Shown here in pieces: positions 44,726 through 53,131 of a stretch of DNA of 64,000 nucleotides. The position numbers and the translations under genes were made by a program. This DNA is from Paenibacillus_G filicis (lineage in GTDB: Bacteria; Bacillota; Bacilli; Paenibacillales; NBRC-103111): contig NZ_JBBPCC010000008.1 in NCBI RefSeq assembly GCF_038070315.1, positions 216,519-280,518 of the forward strand, given 5' to 3'. The notes beneath the pieces were generated by a model. It was not told where the DNA came from and did no database searches. It worked only from the letters and a program-made list of their open reading frames with translations. Position 1 is the first letter of the stretch. Each line of letters starts with the position of its first letter.

Positions 44726-45808
44726 TTATTTGAACAGCTGGGTGAATTTCTTCGTCACGTCGTTGCCGTTCGTGTCCATCCAGGCCCAGTCAATCTTCAT
44801 CTGAGGGATTTGATCCACGCCAGCGCGATCCTTGGCCTTGATATCCTTGCGGCCGGGCAGCAGGTACGTATCGGCAACGAGCTTCTGTGCTTCATCGGAC
44901 AGCAGGTAATCGATGAAGGCTTTGGCATTGTCTACATTGGCGCTGGACTTGAGAATAGCTGCTGGACGCGGGCTGATGACCGTACCGCTGGCCGGATAGA
45001 CCATGTCGACAGGCTCACCCTTGGCCTTGGCTTGGTACGTCATGTAATCGACGCCTGCGGCGACGATGCTTTTCGCTCCGGTGATAACCGGGTCCAGCGC
45101 TTCCTGATTCGCTCCGGCGAGCGCCATGTCGTTCTGCTTGTATTGCTTGAGCAGATCCCAGCCGCTGTCGCCCTTGCCGCTCAAGTATCCCGTAATGAAG
45201 TCCAGGGCAGAGCCGGACAGAGCGGGATCCGGGATGTTCACTTTGCCTTTCCATTCCGGCTTCGTGAGGTCCGTCCATTCCTTCGGCGGTGACGTTACGA
45301 GCTTGGTATTGTAGACGATACCCAGCGCCGATGCGCTGTAGCCGAAGAAGTGGCCCTCCGGATCGGACCATTCCGGGATGAGCTTGTCCGCGCCTGCTGC
45401 GGCTTTATACTCCTGCGTTAAGCCGCTTTTCTTAAGGCCTTGGGCAGAAGGCAGGGAGGCGAGCACCACAACGTCGACGACCGGGTTGGCTTTTTCCGCT
45501 TCCATACGTGCAAGGATTTTGCCGGTTGTTCCCTGGAACATTTCGACCTTGACGCCGGTTTTGGCTTCGTAGCCTTTCTGAATGCCCTCGGCGAGCTCCT
45601 TCGGTCCTGCGCTGTAGACAACCAGCTTGCCGCTCAGCTTCTTCTCTTCCTTCTTGGTCTCCGTCTTGGCAGGCTGCTCAGCTTGAGGGGCTGCTGCCGG
45701 TGTGTTGTTCGCCGGCTTCGGCGCCGTTCCACAGCCCGCCGCACTGACTCCCAGCATGGCCGTCAGCAGCAGCGCGGCTCCGTTCTTCCAACTTTTCTTC
45801 ATGATCAT
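44726..45808 (-). CDS. ABC importer substrate-binding lipoprotein (FbpA-like)
   Basis: A 360-residue binding lipoprotein: lipobox VSAAGC with Cys26, a Pro/Ala/Lys linker, then an FbpA/AfuA-type fold opening KLVVYSAGPKELAEGIQKGYEAKTGVKVEMFQG. Tyrosines that would bind ferric iron in FbpA are not obvious (one candidate is in DYMTYQAKAKG), and the fold is equally used for thiamine, putrescine-like and aminoethylphosphonate ligands. Start ATG 45808 has AAGGAGG nine bases upstream. Confidence 0.9.
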   Translation of the reverse strand: MIMKKSWKNGAALLLTAMLGVSAAGCGTAPKPANNTPAAAPQAEQPAKTETKKEEKKLSGKLVVYSAGPKELAEGIQKGYEAKTGVKVEMFQGTTGKILARMEAEKANPVVDVVVLASLPSAQGLKKSGLTQEYKAAAGADKLIPEWSDPEGHFFGYSASALGIVYNTKLVTSPPKEWTDLTKPEWKGKVNIPDPALSGSALDFITGYLSGKGDSGWDLLKQYKQNDMALAGANQEALDPVITGAKSIVAAGVDYMTYQAKAKGEPVDMVYPASGTVISPRPAAILKSSANVDNAKAFIDYLLSDEAQKLVADTYLLPGRKDIKAKDRAGVDQIPQMKIDWAWMDTNGNDVTKKFTQLFK

Positions 45809-45828
45809 GGTTGTGATCCTCCTTGGAT

Positions 45829-46803
45829 TTACTTGCGGATATGATGGATGTGCGAAGTAAGTACGTATACCGGAACATTCACGCCCGTGTGCAGCCGGGA
45901 CTCATGATAGGCGGTCCAGGTGCCCAGCTCGCCCATATCCAGGCCGATCTCGTACCGGTCCCCTAGATAGCTGACGCTGCGGATGATGCCTTGGAAGCTT
46001 TCTGCGGATTCTCCTGCCGCTGGTTCCGTCCACCCGACATGCTCCGGGCGGACAAGCGTCTGGTCCGCTGCAATCCAGTTCGATCTGCCGATGAAGCGGG
46101 CGACGAACGGGTCTGACGGACGTTTGTAGATGTCCTCCGGTGAGCCTTGCTGCAGGATGCGTCCCGCCTGCATGACGACGATGTCATCGGACATCGACAT
46201 GGCTTCAGTCTGGTCATGCGTCACATAGAGAGCCGTCAGCCCGGCGTCCTGTACCAGACTCATCAGCTCCAGCCGCATCTCGTCACGGAGCACCGCGTCC
46301 AGTGCGCTGAGCGGCTCGTCGAACAGCACAAGCGCTGGCTTCATGGCGACGGCCCGGGCAAAGGCGACCCGCTGCTGCTGCCCGCCGGACAACTGATGGG
46401 GGTAACGCTTGTCCATGCCCTGGAGGCGGACCCGCTCGATGGCTTCTCCGACCCGCTGCTTGAGCTCCTTCGTCTGTCCGGTCGCGCGCAGCCCGAAGGC
46501 GATATTCTCGTACACGGTCATATGAGGCCACAGCGCGAAGTCCTGGAATACCATACCGAACTGACGCTTATGCGGCGGACGGTCGATCCGTCTGGAGGCG
46601 GAGAAGAGTACGTCTTCTCCCAGGATAAGGTCGCCCTGATCGGGCTGCTCCAGCCCGGCAATCATCCGCAGCAGGGTCGTCTTGCCACAGCCGGACGGAC
46701 CGAGCAGCGTCGTGAATCGTCCTTGCCTGATCATCAAATCGGTGGGGTGCAGCGCCTGTACCTGCCCGAACGATTTGGCCAACCCGCGAATTTCTACATT
46801 CAT
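45829..46803 (-). CDS. ABC importer ATP-binding protein (FbpC/PotA-like)
   Basis: A 324-residue ATPase, first gene of the operon. Walker A GPSGCGKT, signature LSGGQQQRVAFARA, Walker B ending LVLFDEPLSALD and switch histidine LYVTHDQTEA are intact. The C-terminal TOBE-like domain matches FbpC/PotA transporters. The true start is ATG 46803, with AAGGG nine bases upstream; the longer frame to 46875 would run into the divergent LysR promoter. Divergent to a LysR regulator, its probable controller. Confidence 0.92.
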   Translation of the reverse strand: MNVEIRGLAKSFGQVQALHPTDLMIRQGRFTTLLGPSGCGKTTLLRMIAGLEQPDQGDLILGEDVLFSASRRIDRPPHKRQFGMVFQDFALWPHMTVYENIAFGLRATGQTKELKQRVGEAIERVRLQGMDKRYPHQLSGGQQQRVAFARAVAMKPALVLFDEPLSALDAVLRDEMRLELMSLVQDAGLTALYVTHDQTEAMSMSDDIVVMQAGRILQQGSPEDIYKRPSDPFVARFIGRSNWIAADQTLVRPEHVGWTEPAAGESAESFQGIIRSVSYLGDRYEIGLDMGELGTWTAYHESRLHTGVNVPVYVLTSHIHHIRK

Positions 46804-46918
46804 GCTTGAACCCTTCCTATTCGTTGTAACTAACTTTAGTGTAACGGGCAACATGCAGAAGAATGTTATCGTCACGTAAAGGTTGTGTTAAAGTTATCAA
46901 TGGATACTATTCATATTC

Positions 46919-46933
46919 ATAGATTTTATCTAT
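46919..46933. promoter_or_regulatory. LysR-type operator
   Basis: ATAGAT-TTT-ATCTAT, a 15-base inverted repeat with the ATAG-N7-CTAT (T-N11-A) form of LysR sites, in the spacer between the LysR gene and the importer operon. A -35/-10 pair for the LysR gene (TTGTGT, 16, TACTAT) lies just upstream of it. Confidence 0.65.
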
Positions 46934-46977
46934 ACTCGTAGGGAGGCAAGGTGACCTGACGAGGAGGATGCTGCCCG

Positions 46978-47907
46978 GTGAACTTGAATTTGCTGAAGCT
47001 GCAGATGATTGAACTGTTGGAGAAGCACCAGAAGATCACGGCTGTCGCCGATGAGCTGGGCTTGAAGCAGCCGACGATTACCTTTCATATGAAGAATCTG
47101 GAGCAGGAGCTGGGGGTGCAGCTGTTTGAATCGCGTTCGGGGAAGACGCTGCTGACTGATGCCGGACGCTCGCTGCATCATTATGCGGTGAAGATTAATG
47201 CGCTGGCCCTGGAAGCCGAGCGGGTAGTCCGGGAATTCGACGAATTGGGTAGAGGGGTGCTCCGGGTCGGCGCTAGCTATGTGCCGGGCACCTACATGCT
47301 GCCCAGGGTGATGACGGAGTTCTCGCGGGTGTATCCGCGAATTTCGCTCCAGCTGGAGGTCAAGACTGCACCGGTGATCAAGCAGCTGCTGCTTGATCAT
47401 GAGATCGACATCGGGGTGCTGTCCACGGAGCCGTTCCAGCTAGCGTCGCTGGTCAGCGAAGCGCTGTGCGAGGACGAACTGGTCGTCATCTTCTCGCCTC
47501 AACACCGGTTCGCCAGCCTTCCGGAGCTGGAGCCGTCGCATCTGGCAGAGACGCCGTTCTTGTTACACGGGCTAGCCTCCAGTACACGGCAGATGACGGA
47601 CCGCTGGGCGCAGAGCCATGGCGTCCATCTGTATGCGCAGATGGAGTTGGACTCGCTCGAGGCGATCAAGCAAGTCGTGATGCTGGGAGACTGCGTGTCC
47701 TTCGTCTCTCGTCAGGCAGTGCGCAAGGAAGCCGAGCGTGGAGAACTGCAGTACCGGCCGATCCCGGCCAATACGTTCCGGCGCGATATCTGCTGTGCTT
47801 TCAATGCAGACAGAAAGCATTCGGCCGTGCTGGATCAGTTTATCGTGCATTTGCGGAAGGAAGCGTCGTCGCTGCATGAAGGCATCCGTACCGGCGAAGC
47901 AGGTTAG
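46978..47907 (+). CDS. LysR-family transcriptional regulator
   Basis: A 309-residue regulator: N-terminal winged helix (LKLQMIELLEKHQKITAVADELGLKQPTITFHMKNLEQELGVQLFE) and a C-terminal two-lobed effector-binding domain starting GVLRVGASYVPGTYMLPRVMTEF, typical of the CysB/CysL/YwfK-like branch. It is divergent from the FbpABC-like importer with a LysR-type site between, so it probably controls it and itself. Effector unknown. GTG 46978 has AGGAGG nine bases upstream. Confidence 0.92.
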   Translation: MNLNLLKLQMIELLEKHQKITAVADELGLKQPTITFHMKNLEQELGVQLFESRSGKTLLTDAGRSLHHYAVKINALALEAERVVREFDELGRGVLRVGASYVPGTYMLPRVMTEFSRVYPRISLQLEVKTAPVIKQLLLDHEIDIGVLSTEPFQLASLVSEALCEDELVVIFSPQHRFASLPELEPSHLAETPFLLHGLASSTRQMTDRWAQSHGVHLYAQMELDSLEAIKQVVMLGDCVSFVSRQAVRKEAERGELQYRPIPANTFRRDICCAFNADRKHSAVLDQFIVHLRKEASSLHEGIRTGEAG

Positions 47908-48000
47908 AAGCGGGAGGCGGGCGCCGCTGGTTGCTGGTTGAAAGATACACTCGCAAGTCAGCACGTAAGCAGGTGAGCGACAGAGGAATATATGCAAGCC

Positions 48001-48035
48001 AAATCCGCGTCCGGAGCAGATCCAGACGCGGATTT
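48001..48035. terminator. Bidirectional terminator between LysR and peroxidase genes
   Basis: AAATCCGCGTC pairs perfectly with GACGCGGATTT over a 12-base loop, with TTT after on the plus strand; it separates convergent genes. Confidence 0.85.
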
Positions 48036-48134
48036 TGTATGTGAACGGGAAGACAGCCAGTGTGCTTCAACGATGCAGCGGTTTATTGGCAATCCGCTCT
48101 CGTCCGGTTCAAACAAGAAGAGAGCGTGGGTTTG

Positions 48135-48641
48135 TTACTCTACCGGAGCGGAATTCTTCAACAGCTCGCGAAGCGGAGCCTCCAGCTCCTCGGGTTTATC
48201 GGCCGGGGCGAAGCGCTTGACGACATTCCCATCACGGTCGACCAGGAACTTGGTGAAGTTCCACTTGATCGACTTCGAACCAAGCAGACCGGGTGCTTCC
48301 TTGCTGAGCTGCTGAAACAGCGGATGGGCAGTCGGTCCGTTCACATCAACCTTGGCGAACATCGGGAAGGTGACTCCGTGATTGATCGAGCAGAATTCGG
48401 CGATCGCCGTCTCTTCTTCCAGCTCCTGATTCATGAACTGAGCGCTCGGGAAGCCGAGCACGTTGAAGCCCTGATCGCGATAAGTATCGTAAAGCTTCTG
48501 CAGGCCGGTGAATTGAGGCGCGTAGCCGCACTTGCTGGCTGTATTGACGATTAGCAGCACGTCGCCTTTATAAGCGTCCAGGGTTTGAGTTTCTCCGCGG
48601 ATGGTGCGAACCTCATGGTTGTATAGGTTATTGTTGGACAT
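48135..48641 (-). CDS. Glutathione/thioredoxin peroxidase (GPx family, BsaA-like)
   Basis: A 168-residue peroxidase. The catalytic Cys38 lies in VNTASKCGYAPQFTGLQ, with the conserved Gln in FPSAQFMNQE and Trp in SIKWNFTKFLVDRDG; Cys replaces selenocysteine, as in bacterial thioredoxin-dependent enzymes. It reduces hydrogen and organic peroxides in the cytoplasm. A good promoter (48694-48722) overlaps a perfect OhrR-like palindrome, suggesting induction by organic hydroperoxide. Start ATG 48641 with GAGAGGAGA; monocistronic. Confidence 0.93.
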   Translation of the reverse strand: MSNNNLYNHEVRTIRGETQTLDAYKGDVLLIVNTASKCGYAPQFTGLQKLYDTYRDQGFNVLGFPSAQFMNQELEEETAIAEFCSINHGVTFPMFAKVDVNGPTAHPLFQQLSKEAPGLLGSKSIKWNFTKFLVDRDGNVVKRFAPADKPEELEAPLRELLKNSAPVE

Positions 48642-48689
48642 CGGAATGTCTCCTCTCAAAATTGCTTTGATCTAATTGGTTTCTATAAA

Positions 48690-48709
48690 TTAAATTGTAT
48701 ACAATTTAA
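48690..48709. promoter_or_regulatory. OhrR-like operator palindrome
   Basis: A perfect 20-base palindrome centred on GTATAC, with core AAATTGTATACAATTT. It shares AAATTGTATACAATT with the B. subtilis ohrA operator bound by OhrR, a MarR-family organic hydroperoxide sensor. It covers the -10 of the peroxidase promoter. Confidence 0.75.
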
Positions 48710-48722
48710 AATCGAAAGTCAA
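48694..48722 (-). promoter_or_regulatory. Promoter of the peroxidase gene
   Basis: On the minus strand: TTGACT (48717-48722), 17-base spacer, TACAAT (48694-48699). Near-consensus sigma-A promoter, with the -10 inside the palindrome. Confidence 0.75.
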
Positions 48723-48810
48723 GCCAGCTGTTTTCTGGAGATTGGAAGTTCAAAGCCGGTTAGCCTGTAGGCGTTCCCCTTTCAATAAAAGCGTAGGAAT
48801 ACAACCCACA

Positions 48811-48855
48811 AACCCGCGAAAGTCTTGGCTGACCAAGGTTTTGGCGGGTTTTTTA
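48811..48855. terminator. Terminator below the sigma/anti-sigma operon
   Basis: AACCCGC/GGCGGGTT outer stem with inner CTTGG/CCAAG helix; the T-run is longer on the plus strand, but it lies downstream of the minus-strand anti-sigma gene. Confidence 0.65.
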
Positions 48856-48939
48856 GGTGTATTGCAGATTCCGCCGGCTTAAAAAGAAGCGGTAGTGAGG
48901 CAGTCACATTCCCTGTGCTGCAGGGTGCCGCTCCGGGCG

Positions 48940-49710
48940 TCAAGCCGAACCGAACATCTTCTCTCCGCGCGGTTGATCCCCTTGGTCATCAGGCTCCAGC
49001 GTGATTCCGATCCGGTCGAACGGCAGCGCATCCGACTCCAGCGGCATCGTCAGCACGCCGACGCCTATGCCTTCTGCTGCTACGCGGAAGGTCCCTGCGC
49101 TCGACCGCACGCCGTCCTTGACCAGCCATACCTGATAGGCCTGATCGCCCTTCGTGGCGGCCGCCCCGTACACATACACGACAAACTGCTTGCTCCGCCC
49201 GTTGTCGACGATGCAGGCGATGCCGTAGGCCTTCGCAGGGGCGCGCGACTCAGCCTGGAGCGGGACCGCCAGCTTGACCTGCGCAGCGGATACAGGCAGT
49301 GCGGCGACCTGCGGAGGGGCGCTCGTGCGCTCACGGTACAGCCAGAAGTTCCAGGCTGATCCGCCCAGGAACACGGCCAGCAGAGCGGCGGCTGGGATGA
49401 TGCGCCGCCAGCGCGGCTTCGCTGCTTCACGGCGGCTGGCGCGAGTCGCTGGCTGGGCTGCTCTCGCGGCGGGTTCGGCGTCCAAGGCCGCCTTTATGAC
49501 CTGCTGCTTTAAATCCGCAGGAGGCCCAATGGATTCCATATCAGCGTACAGCCCCTCCCATACAAGCTGCAGATCATCCATCTCGGCTTGGCAGGCTTCG
49601 CAGCCCGGCAGATGACGCTCGAAGGCCAGACGTTCTTCCTCCGTGCATGCGCCGGATAGCACATCCAAGGCCAGATCGCATATCGATGCCGGTTTCTCAT
49701 TCAAGGTCAT
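48940..49710 (-). CDS. Anti-sigma factor, RskA type
   Basis: A 256-residue membrane anti-sigma factor. The cytoplasmic part has the zinc-binding H-x3-C-x2-C (HLPGCEACQAEM) of the ZAS domain that grips the sigma factor, a single membrane helix follows (AAALLAVFLGGSAWNFWLY, about 124-143), and the C-terminus is the RskA anti-sigma-K extracellular domain (AYQVWLVKDGVRSSAGTF). It overlaps the sigma gene by four bases, so the two are made in step. It holds the sigma factor inactive until an external signal, probably redox or copper related, releases it; that signal is inference. Confidence 0.92.
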   Translation of the reverse strand: MTLNEKPASICDLALDVLSGACTEEERLAFERHLPGCEACQAEMDDLQLVWEGLYADMESIGPPADLKQQVIKAALDAEPAARAAQPATRASRREAAKPRWRRIIPAAALLAVFLGGSAWNFWLYRERTSAPPQVAALPVSAAQVKLAVPLQAESRAPAKAYGIACIVDNGRSKQFVVYVYGAAATKGDQAYQVWLVKDGVRSSAGTFRVAAEGIGVGVLTMPLESDALPFDRIGITLEPDDQGDQPRGEKMFGSA

Positions 49711-50273
49711 CCCTCTCCTTCCGCAAGCAGATGTCTGCGCAATATTTTCAAGGCTTGATGCAGCCTGTTCTTCACGGTGCCTAGCGGCTCCCGGTAATGC
49801 TCGGACAGCTCTCTTAGACTGTAGCCCTGCCAATAAAAATGCTCCAGCAGCTCAATCTGCTGCTTGGACAGGAAGCGGTAGGCGCTGCGGATCTGCGTCT
49901 GAAGGGACTCCCGCTCGGCGTGAGCCTCGGGGGAAACGGCCTGATCGGGGATGCTCTCCAGCTCCTCAGGCAGCACATCGATGAGCCCGCCGGTACGTCT
50001 GCGCTGCTGGCGCAGCCAGTCGGTGGTCAGGTTGCGGGTGATCGTAATCAGCCAGCTGGTGAACCGCCCTTTGGCCGGGTCGTACCCGGAGTCCGTCGTC
50101 CATAGACGCACGTAGACGGACTGGACGATCTCCCTCGCGGCCTGCTCGTCCCGCAGCGCCTTGCAGGCGAAGGAGTACACGAGTGCCGCGTAACGATCAT
50201 ACAGGATAGACAACGCTTCCTGTTCCTTCTGCTTCACGAGCAGCATTAATTCGTAGTCGGAAAGATGGTGCAT
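49707..50273 (-). CDS. ECF sigma factor (SigK-like)
   Basis: A 188-residue alternative sigma factor with region 2 (YDRYAALVYSFACKALRDEQAAREIVQSVYVRLW) and region 4 (EHFYWQGYSLRELSEHYREPLGTVKNRLHQALKILRRHL), and the linker LITITRNLTTDWLRQQRRR. It is paired with the overlapping anti-sigma gene. A candidate ECF-type promoter (AACC-N16-CGTTA) precedes the first gene of this cluster, suggesting autoregulation of the whole set. ATG 50273 has GGGAGG ten bases upstream. Confidence 0.93.
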   Translation of the reverse strand: MHHLSDYELMLLVKQKEQEALSILYDRYAALVYSFACKALRDEQAAREIVQSVYVRLWTTDSGYDPAKGRFTSWLITITRNLTTDWLRQQRRRTGGLIDVLPEELESIPDQAVSPEAHAERESLQTQIRSAYRFLSKQQIELLEHFYWQGYSLRELSEHYREPLGTVKNRLHQALKILRRHLLAEGEG

Positions 50274-50365
50274 ACGGATGAGGCCTCCCGGGTCGGCTCG
50301 GACCAATACTCCAACCTGATCTTACTCCAATCGTGGTCTGACGAAAAGCAAAAACAAAGGCAAAA

Positions 50366-50395
50366 GCAGGGAAACCGGCGTACGGTTCCCCTGCT
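50366..50395 (-). terminator. Hairpin between cupredoxin and sigma genes
   Basis: GCAGGG-A-AACCG pairs with CGGTT-C-CCCTGC; on the minus strand it is followed by TTTTG and T-rich sequence. It could make sigma-gene expression lower than that of the upstream genes. Confidence 0.65.
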
Positions 50396-50416
50396 GATGC
50401 GGGCCATGCGGTCATG

Positions 50417-51256
50417 CTATCTACGGGCTCGGACCACGATGGTGGCCTTCATGCCCGGATGCGGCTTGCAGTAATAGCCGAATTCCCCCGGCTTGTCAAA
50501 GGTAATCGTCTTGGCCTCGTCCTGGGCGAGCAGCTCGGTGTCGAAGGACTTGTCATCCGCAGTAGCCGAATGCTTGACGGCATCCTTGTTGACGAACTTA
50601 ACCGTATCTCCGGCCCGAATCTCCAGCTTGCTTGGAGAGAAGCTGAAATCCTTGATCTCGACCACATGCTCCTGGCTCGCGGGCTTCTCGGCTGCAGGCG
50701 GACTGGCCTGTCCTGCTGGATTGATACCTCCAGCCTCAGCCGGAGCGGCAGAAGCAGGAGTCGGAGTCGGCTTAGGCGGCTTGGAGTGATCGGCGTCAGG
50801 CTCTGCCGACGGGCTTGCGGCTTGGCTTGGGCCGGCGGTGGCTGAGGCCGAGCTGCCGGAGTCCGGGGCCGGTGGGCTGGGCTTCGCTGACGGTGCGGGC
50901 GCCACCGGACTGCTCGGTGAGCTTGCCGGCGGCTGCCCGGCGCTGTCCTTCTGGCCCGCCGGAGCCTCCGTCGCGGAGGCCGGTGTTTGCGGGGTTCCGG
51001 CCGGAGCGGAGCCGGAGCCTCCGGCTGCGGGAGCACCTGCCTGCCCGCCGCTTGTCTGCGCGGCTTGTGCCCCCGGTGGAGCTTGCTCGGCGCCATGGGA
51101 GCTGCCCGCTGACGCGGTCGCTCCGTGCTCCGAGGCGCTGGCCGGAGCCTGCGTTCCGCCATGCTCCGCCGCGGTCTGCCCGCCGCTTGCCGCAGACCCG
51201 CAGGCGGAGAGGAGCAGCATGCCGAGCACCACGCTGATGTAAGGAAGATGCTTCAT
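50417..51256 (-). CDS. Cupredoxin lipoprotein with long Pro/Ala/Ser linker
   Basis: A 279-residue exported protein. The signal peptide ends in LLLSAC (lipidated Cys19). Residues about 25-195 are a low-complexity Ala/Pro/Ser/Gly linker reaching into the wall. The C-terminal ~85 residues form a plastocyanin-like domain with type 1 copper ligands His229, Cys263, His266 and Met269 (KHSAT... CKPHPGM). It probably carries electrons or copper outside the membrane. It lies 13 bases after the YxFxxD/cupredoxin gene, whose copper domain it resembles. Confidence 0.9.
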   Translation of the reverse strand: MKHLPYISVVLGMLLLSACGSAASGGQTAAEHGGTQAPASASEHGATASAGSSHGAEQAPPGAQAAQTSGGQAGAPAAGGSGSAPAGTPQTPASATEAPAGQKDSAGQPPASSPSSPVAPAPSAKPSPPAPDSGSSASATAGPSQAASPSAEPDADHSKPPKPTPTPASAAPAEAGGINPAGQASPPAAEKPASQEHVVEIKDFSFSPSKLEIRAGDTVKFVNKDAVKHSATADDKSFDTELLAQDEAKTITFDKPGEFGYYCKPHPGMKATIVVRARR

Positions 51257-51269
51257 GATGGCTTCACCT

Positions 51270-52913
51270 TCATTTGACTATAAGTTGGCCGGTCATGAAG
51301 CTTTTATGCGGCTCGCAGAAATAATCGTAGGTGCCTGGCTTGTCGAGCGTAATGGTGTACGACTCGCCCTTGGCGAGCAGCGGAATTGAGAAGCTGCCGT
51401 TGACGGCCACCGCATTATGCTTCATGTCGTCATAATTGGTGAAGACGATCTTGGAGCCGGCTTCGACCGTCAGTGGACCGGAGCCGAAGGAGAAGTCCTT
51501 GATGTCGATGTTGTAGGTCTTGGCTGCCGCAGGCTGCTCCGCCGGTTGCTGGGCGGGCTGCTGTGCAGCTCCTCCGGCAGGTGCGCCGGTAAATTTGGCA
51601 GGGTCAACGACAAACCAGACGTTTTGCACATTTTGCCCCGTCGTGTCGCCATGTTTGGCATCCTTGACGAAATAATAAAGCGGATAGCCCTTGAAGGCTG
51701 CCTGCTGGCTGCCGTCTGAACGGGTTACCGTACCGAAGTCCCCGGTGTTCAACGTCGAAGGCACGCTGTCGGCAGCTGCTCCAAAAGCCGGCCAGTTGGC
51801 GAGGCACATGCCTTCGCAGACGCTCGTCTGCGGCTTATCCTTCGCGAAGTAGTACAGCGTGCGGCCATGATCATCGGTCAGATAAGGCCCCAGCTCCTTG
51901 CTCGAGCCGAGCATGACACGGTAATCCGGTTTGGCAACGAACCAGACGCTGTTGACTCCCTCGCCGAGCGTATCGCCGGCTTTGGCGTCCTTGACGAACG
52001 TATAGAGCGGCCAGCCTTTATACGACCACTGCTTCGAGCCGTCCGCATGCGTGACGAGTGCAAAGTCCGATGCGTTCAGCCCCGCCGGAATCTGCAGTTG
52101 ATCCGCGTTCAGCAGCGGCCAGTTGGTGCGGCATGGTCCTTGGCAGGCGTCGAGATTCTGCGCGTCATTGGAGAAGAAATACAGCGTGCGGCCTTTGCCG
52201 TCCACCAGCAGCTTGCCCAGCTTGGCGTCGGTCCGCAGAGCGATCCGTTCGCCTGCCGGCAGCTTGGCGGCTGCGGGGATCACGCCGCTCTTCTGCAGCA
52301 TATCGAACAGTATGTGGCCTTCCGGCATGGATGCGGACAGCGACTCGATCAGCGCCGTAGACACATGAGCATTGGTCAGCGCGGATACGCCGGCGATCTG
52401 GCTCAGTCCTTTGCCGGATGCGAATGCTTCCGTATCTTTGTAAGTGAAGTCCTTGTCGGATTTGTAGCCCAGCACCTCGAGCAGCACTTTGTACAGCTGC
52501 TGAGAGCTTACGGGCGCCAGCGGATTGAAGCGGTTGCCGTCTTCGCCGTTCCAGCCGTATTGCGGGTGGCTCCGCAGGAACGCGAGAATCGCCTGGTTGC
52601 TCTCCCCTACCTGAGAGGCATCGGTGAAATTATCCTTGCCGGTATAAGCGAGGGCTTCGTCGAGCTTGCCCTGCAGGCGAAGCGAAATAATAGCGGCTTG
52701 AATGCGCAGCGTGCCTTTGGCCAAATAATCGGCGTTGACGCCATTGCCGTCGCCTTGAAGCAGGCCGAGCTCGGCCGCCGTCTGGGCATCGGTCTTGACG
52801 CCGGCTGCACCGGATGAGTCGGCTCCTGCCTGATCGGCAGCCGCAGCGAATCCCGGTACGAGCAGCGTCGCGCCCAGCGAGAGCGTGAGCAGTAACTTTC
52901 CAAACCTTTTCAT
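51270..52913 (-). CDS. Secreted protein with two YxFxxD (COG4315) repeats and a C-terminal cupredoxin
   Basis: A 547-residue exported protein, first in the sigma-factor cluster. After a signal peptide (residues 1-26, cut after FAAA) comes an SLH-like helical region (about 40-215), then two tandem COG4315 units, each with two Y-x-F-x-x-D motifs (Y245, Y304; Y354, Y413) and a C-x3-C pair (C257/C261; C366/C370) in a CxxxCxxNWP setting. A Pro/Gln linker leads to a cupredoxin domain with ligands His499, Cys533, His536 and Met540. The layout suggests extracytoplasmic electron transfer or copper handling. ATG 52913 has GGAGG nine bases upstream. Confidence 0.88.
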   Translation of the reverse strand: MKRFGKLLLTLSLGATLLVPGFAAAADQAGADSSGAAGVKTDAQTAAELGLLQGDGNGVNADYLAKGTLRIQAAIISLRLQGKLDEALAYTGKDNFTDASQVGESNQAILAFLRSHPQYGWNGEDGNRFNPLAPVSSQQLYKVLLEVLGYKSDKDFTYKDTEAFASGKGLSQIAGVSALTNAHVSTALIESLSASMPEGHILFDMLQKSGVIPAAAKLPAGERIALRTDAKLGKLLVDGKGRTLYFFSNDAQNLDACQGPCRTNWPLLNADQLQIPAGLNASDFALVTHADGSKQWSYKGWPLYTFVKDAKAGDTLGEGVNSVWFVAKPDYRVMLGSSKELGPYLTDDHGRTLYYFAKDKPQTSVCEGMCLANWPAFGAAADSVPSTLNTGDFGTVTRSDGSQQAAFKGYPLYYFVKDAKHGDTTGQNVQNVWFVVDPAKFTGAPAGGAAQQPAQQPAEQPAAAKTYNIDIKDFSFGSGPLTVEAGSKIVFTNYDDMKHNAVAVNGSFSIPLLAKGESYTITLDKPGTYDYFCEPHKSFMTGQLIVK

Positions 52914-52953
52914 CCTGAACAACCTCCTACGAAAATGTGCTGTCACTAGAAGG

Positions 52954-52979
52954 TAACGCCGGGGAAGGACAAGCGGTTC
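52954..52979 (-). promoter_or_regulatory. Candidate ECF-sigma promoter of the cupredoxin/sigma cluster
   Basis: On the minus strand GAACC (52975-52979), 16-base spacer, CGTTA (52954-52958), matching the AAC-N16-CGT form of ECF promoters. Its expected start point leaves about a 30-base leader before ATG 52913. Confidence 0.55.
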
Positions 52980-53131
52980 GACGGAGGCGAAAATATTTTT
53001 TTGAGCTGCGGCGATTGGCTGATCGGGGTGAGGTATAAAGTAGTCCGGGAGAGAGATTCTAAGTTAGACAGATAGCCTGCAAGCCATGCGCTGGGCTGGA
53101 ACTCATTTGCCCATAGAAAGGATGTATCGCA

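Noticed and set aside
44726..45808. Firm assignment as a ferric iron binding protein (FbpA)
   Set aside because: The two-tyrosine iron site is not clear and the family binds many ligands; left as FbpA-like.
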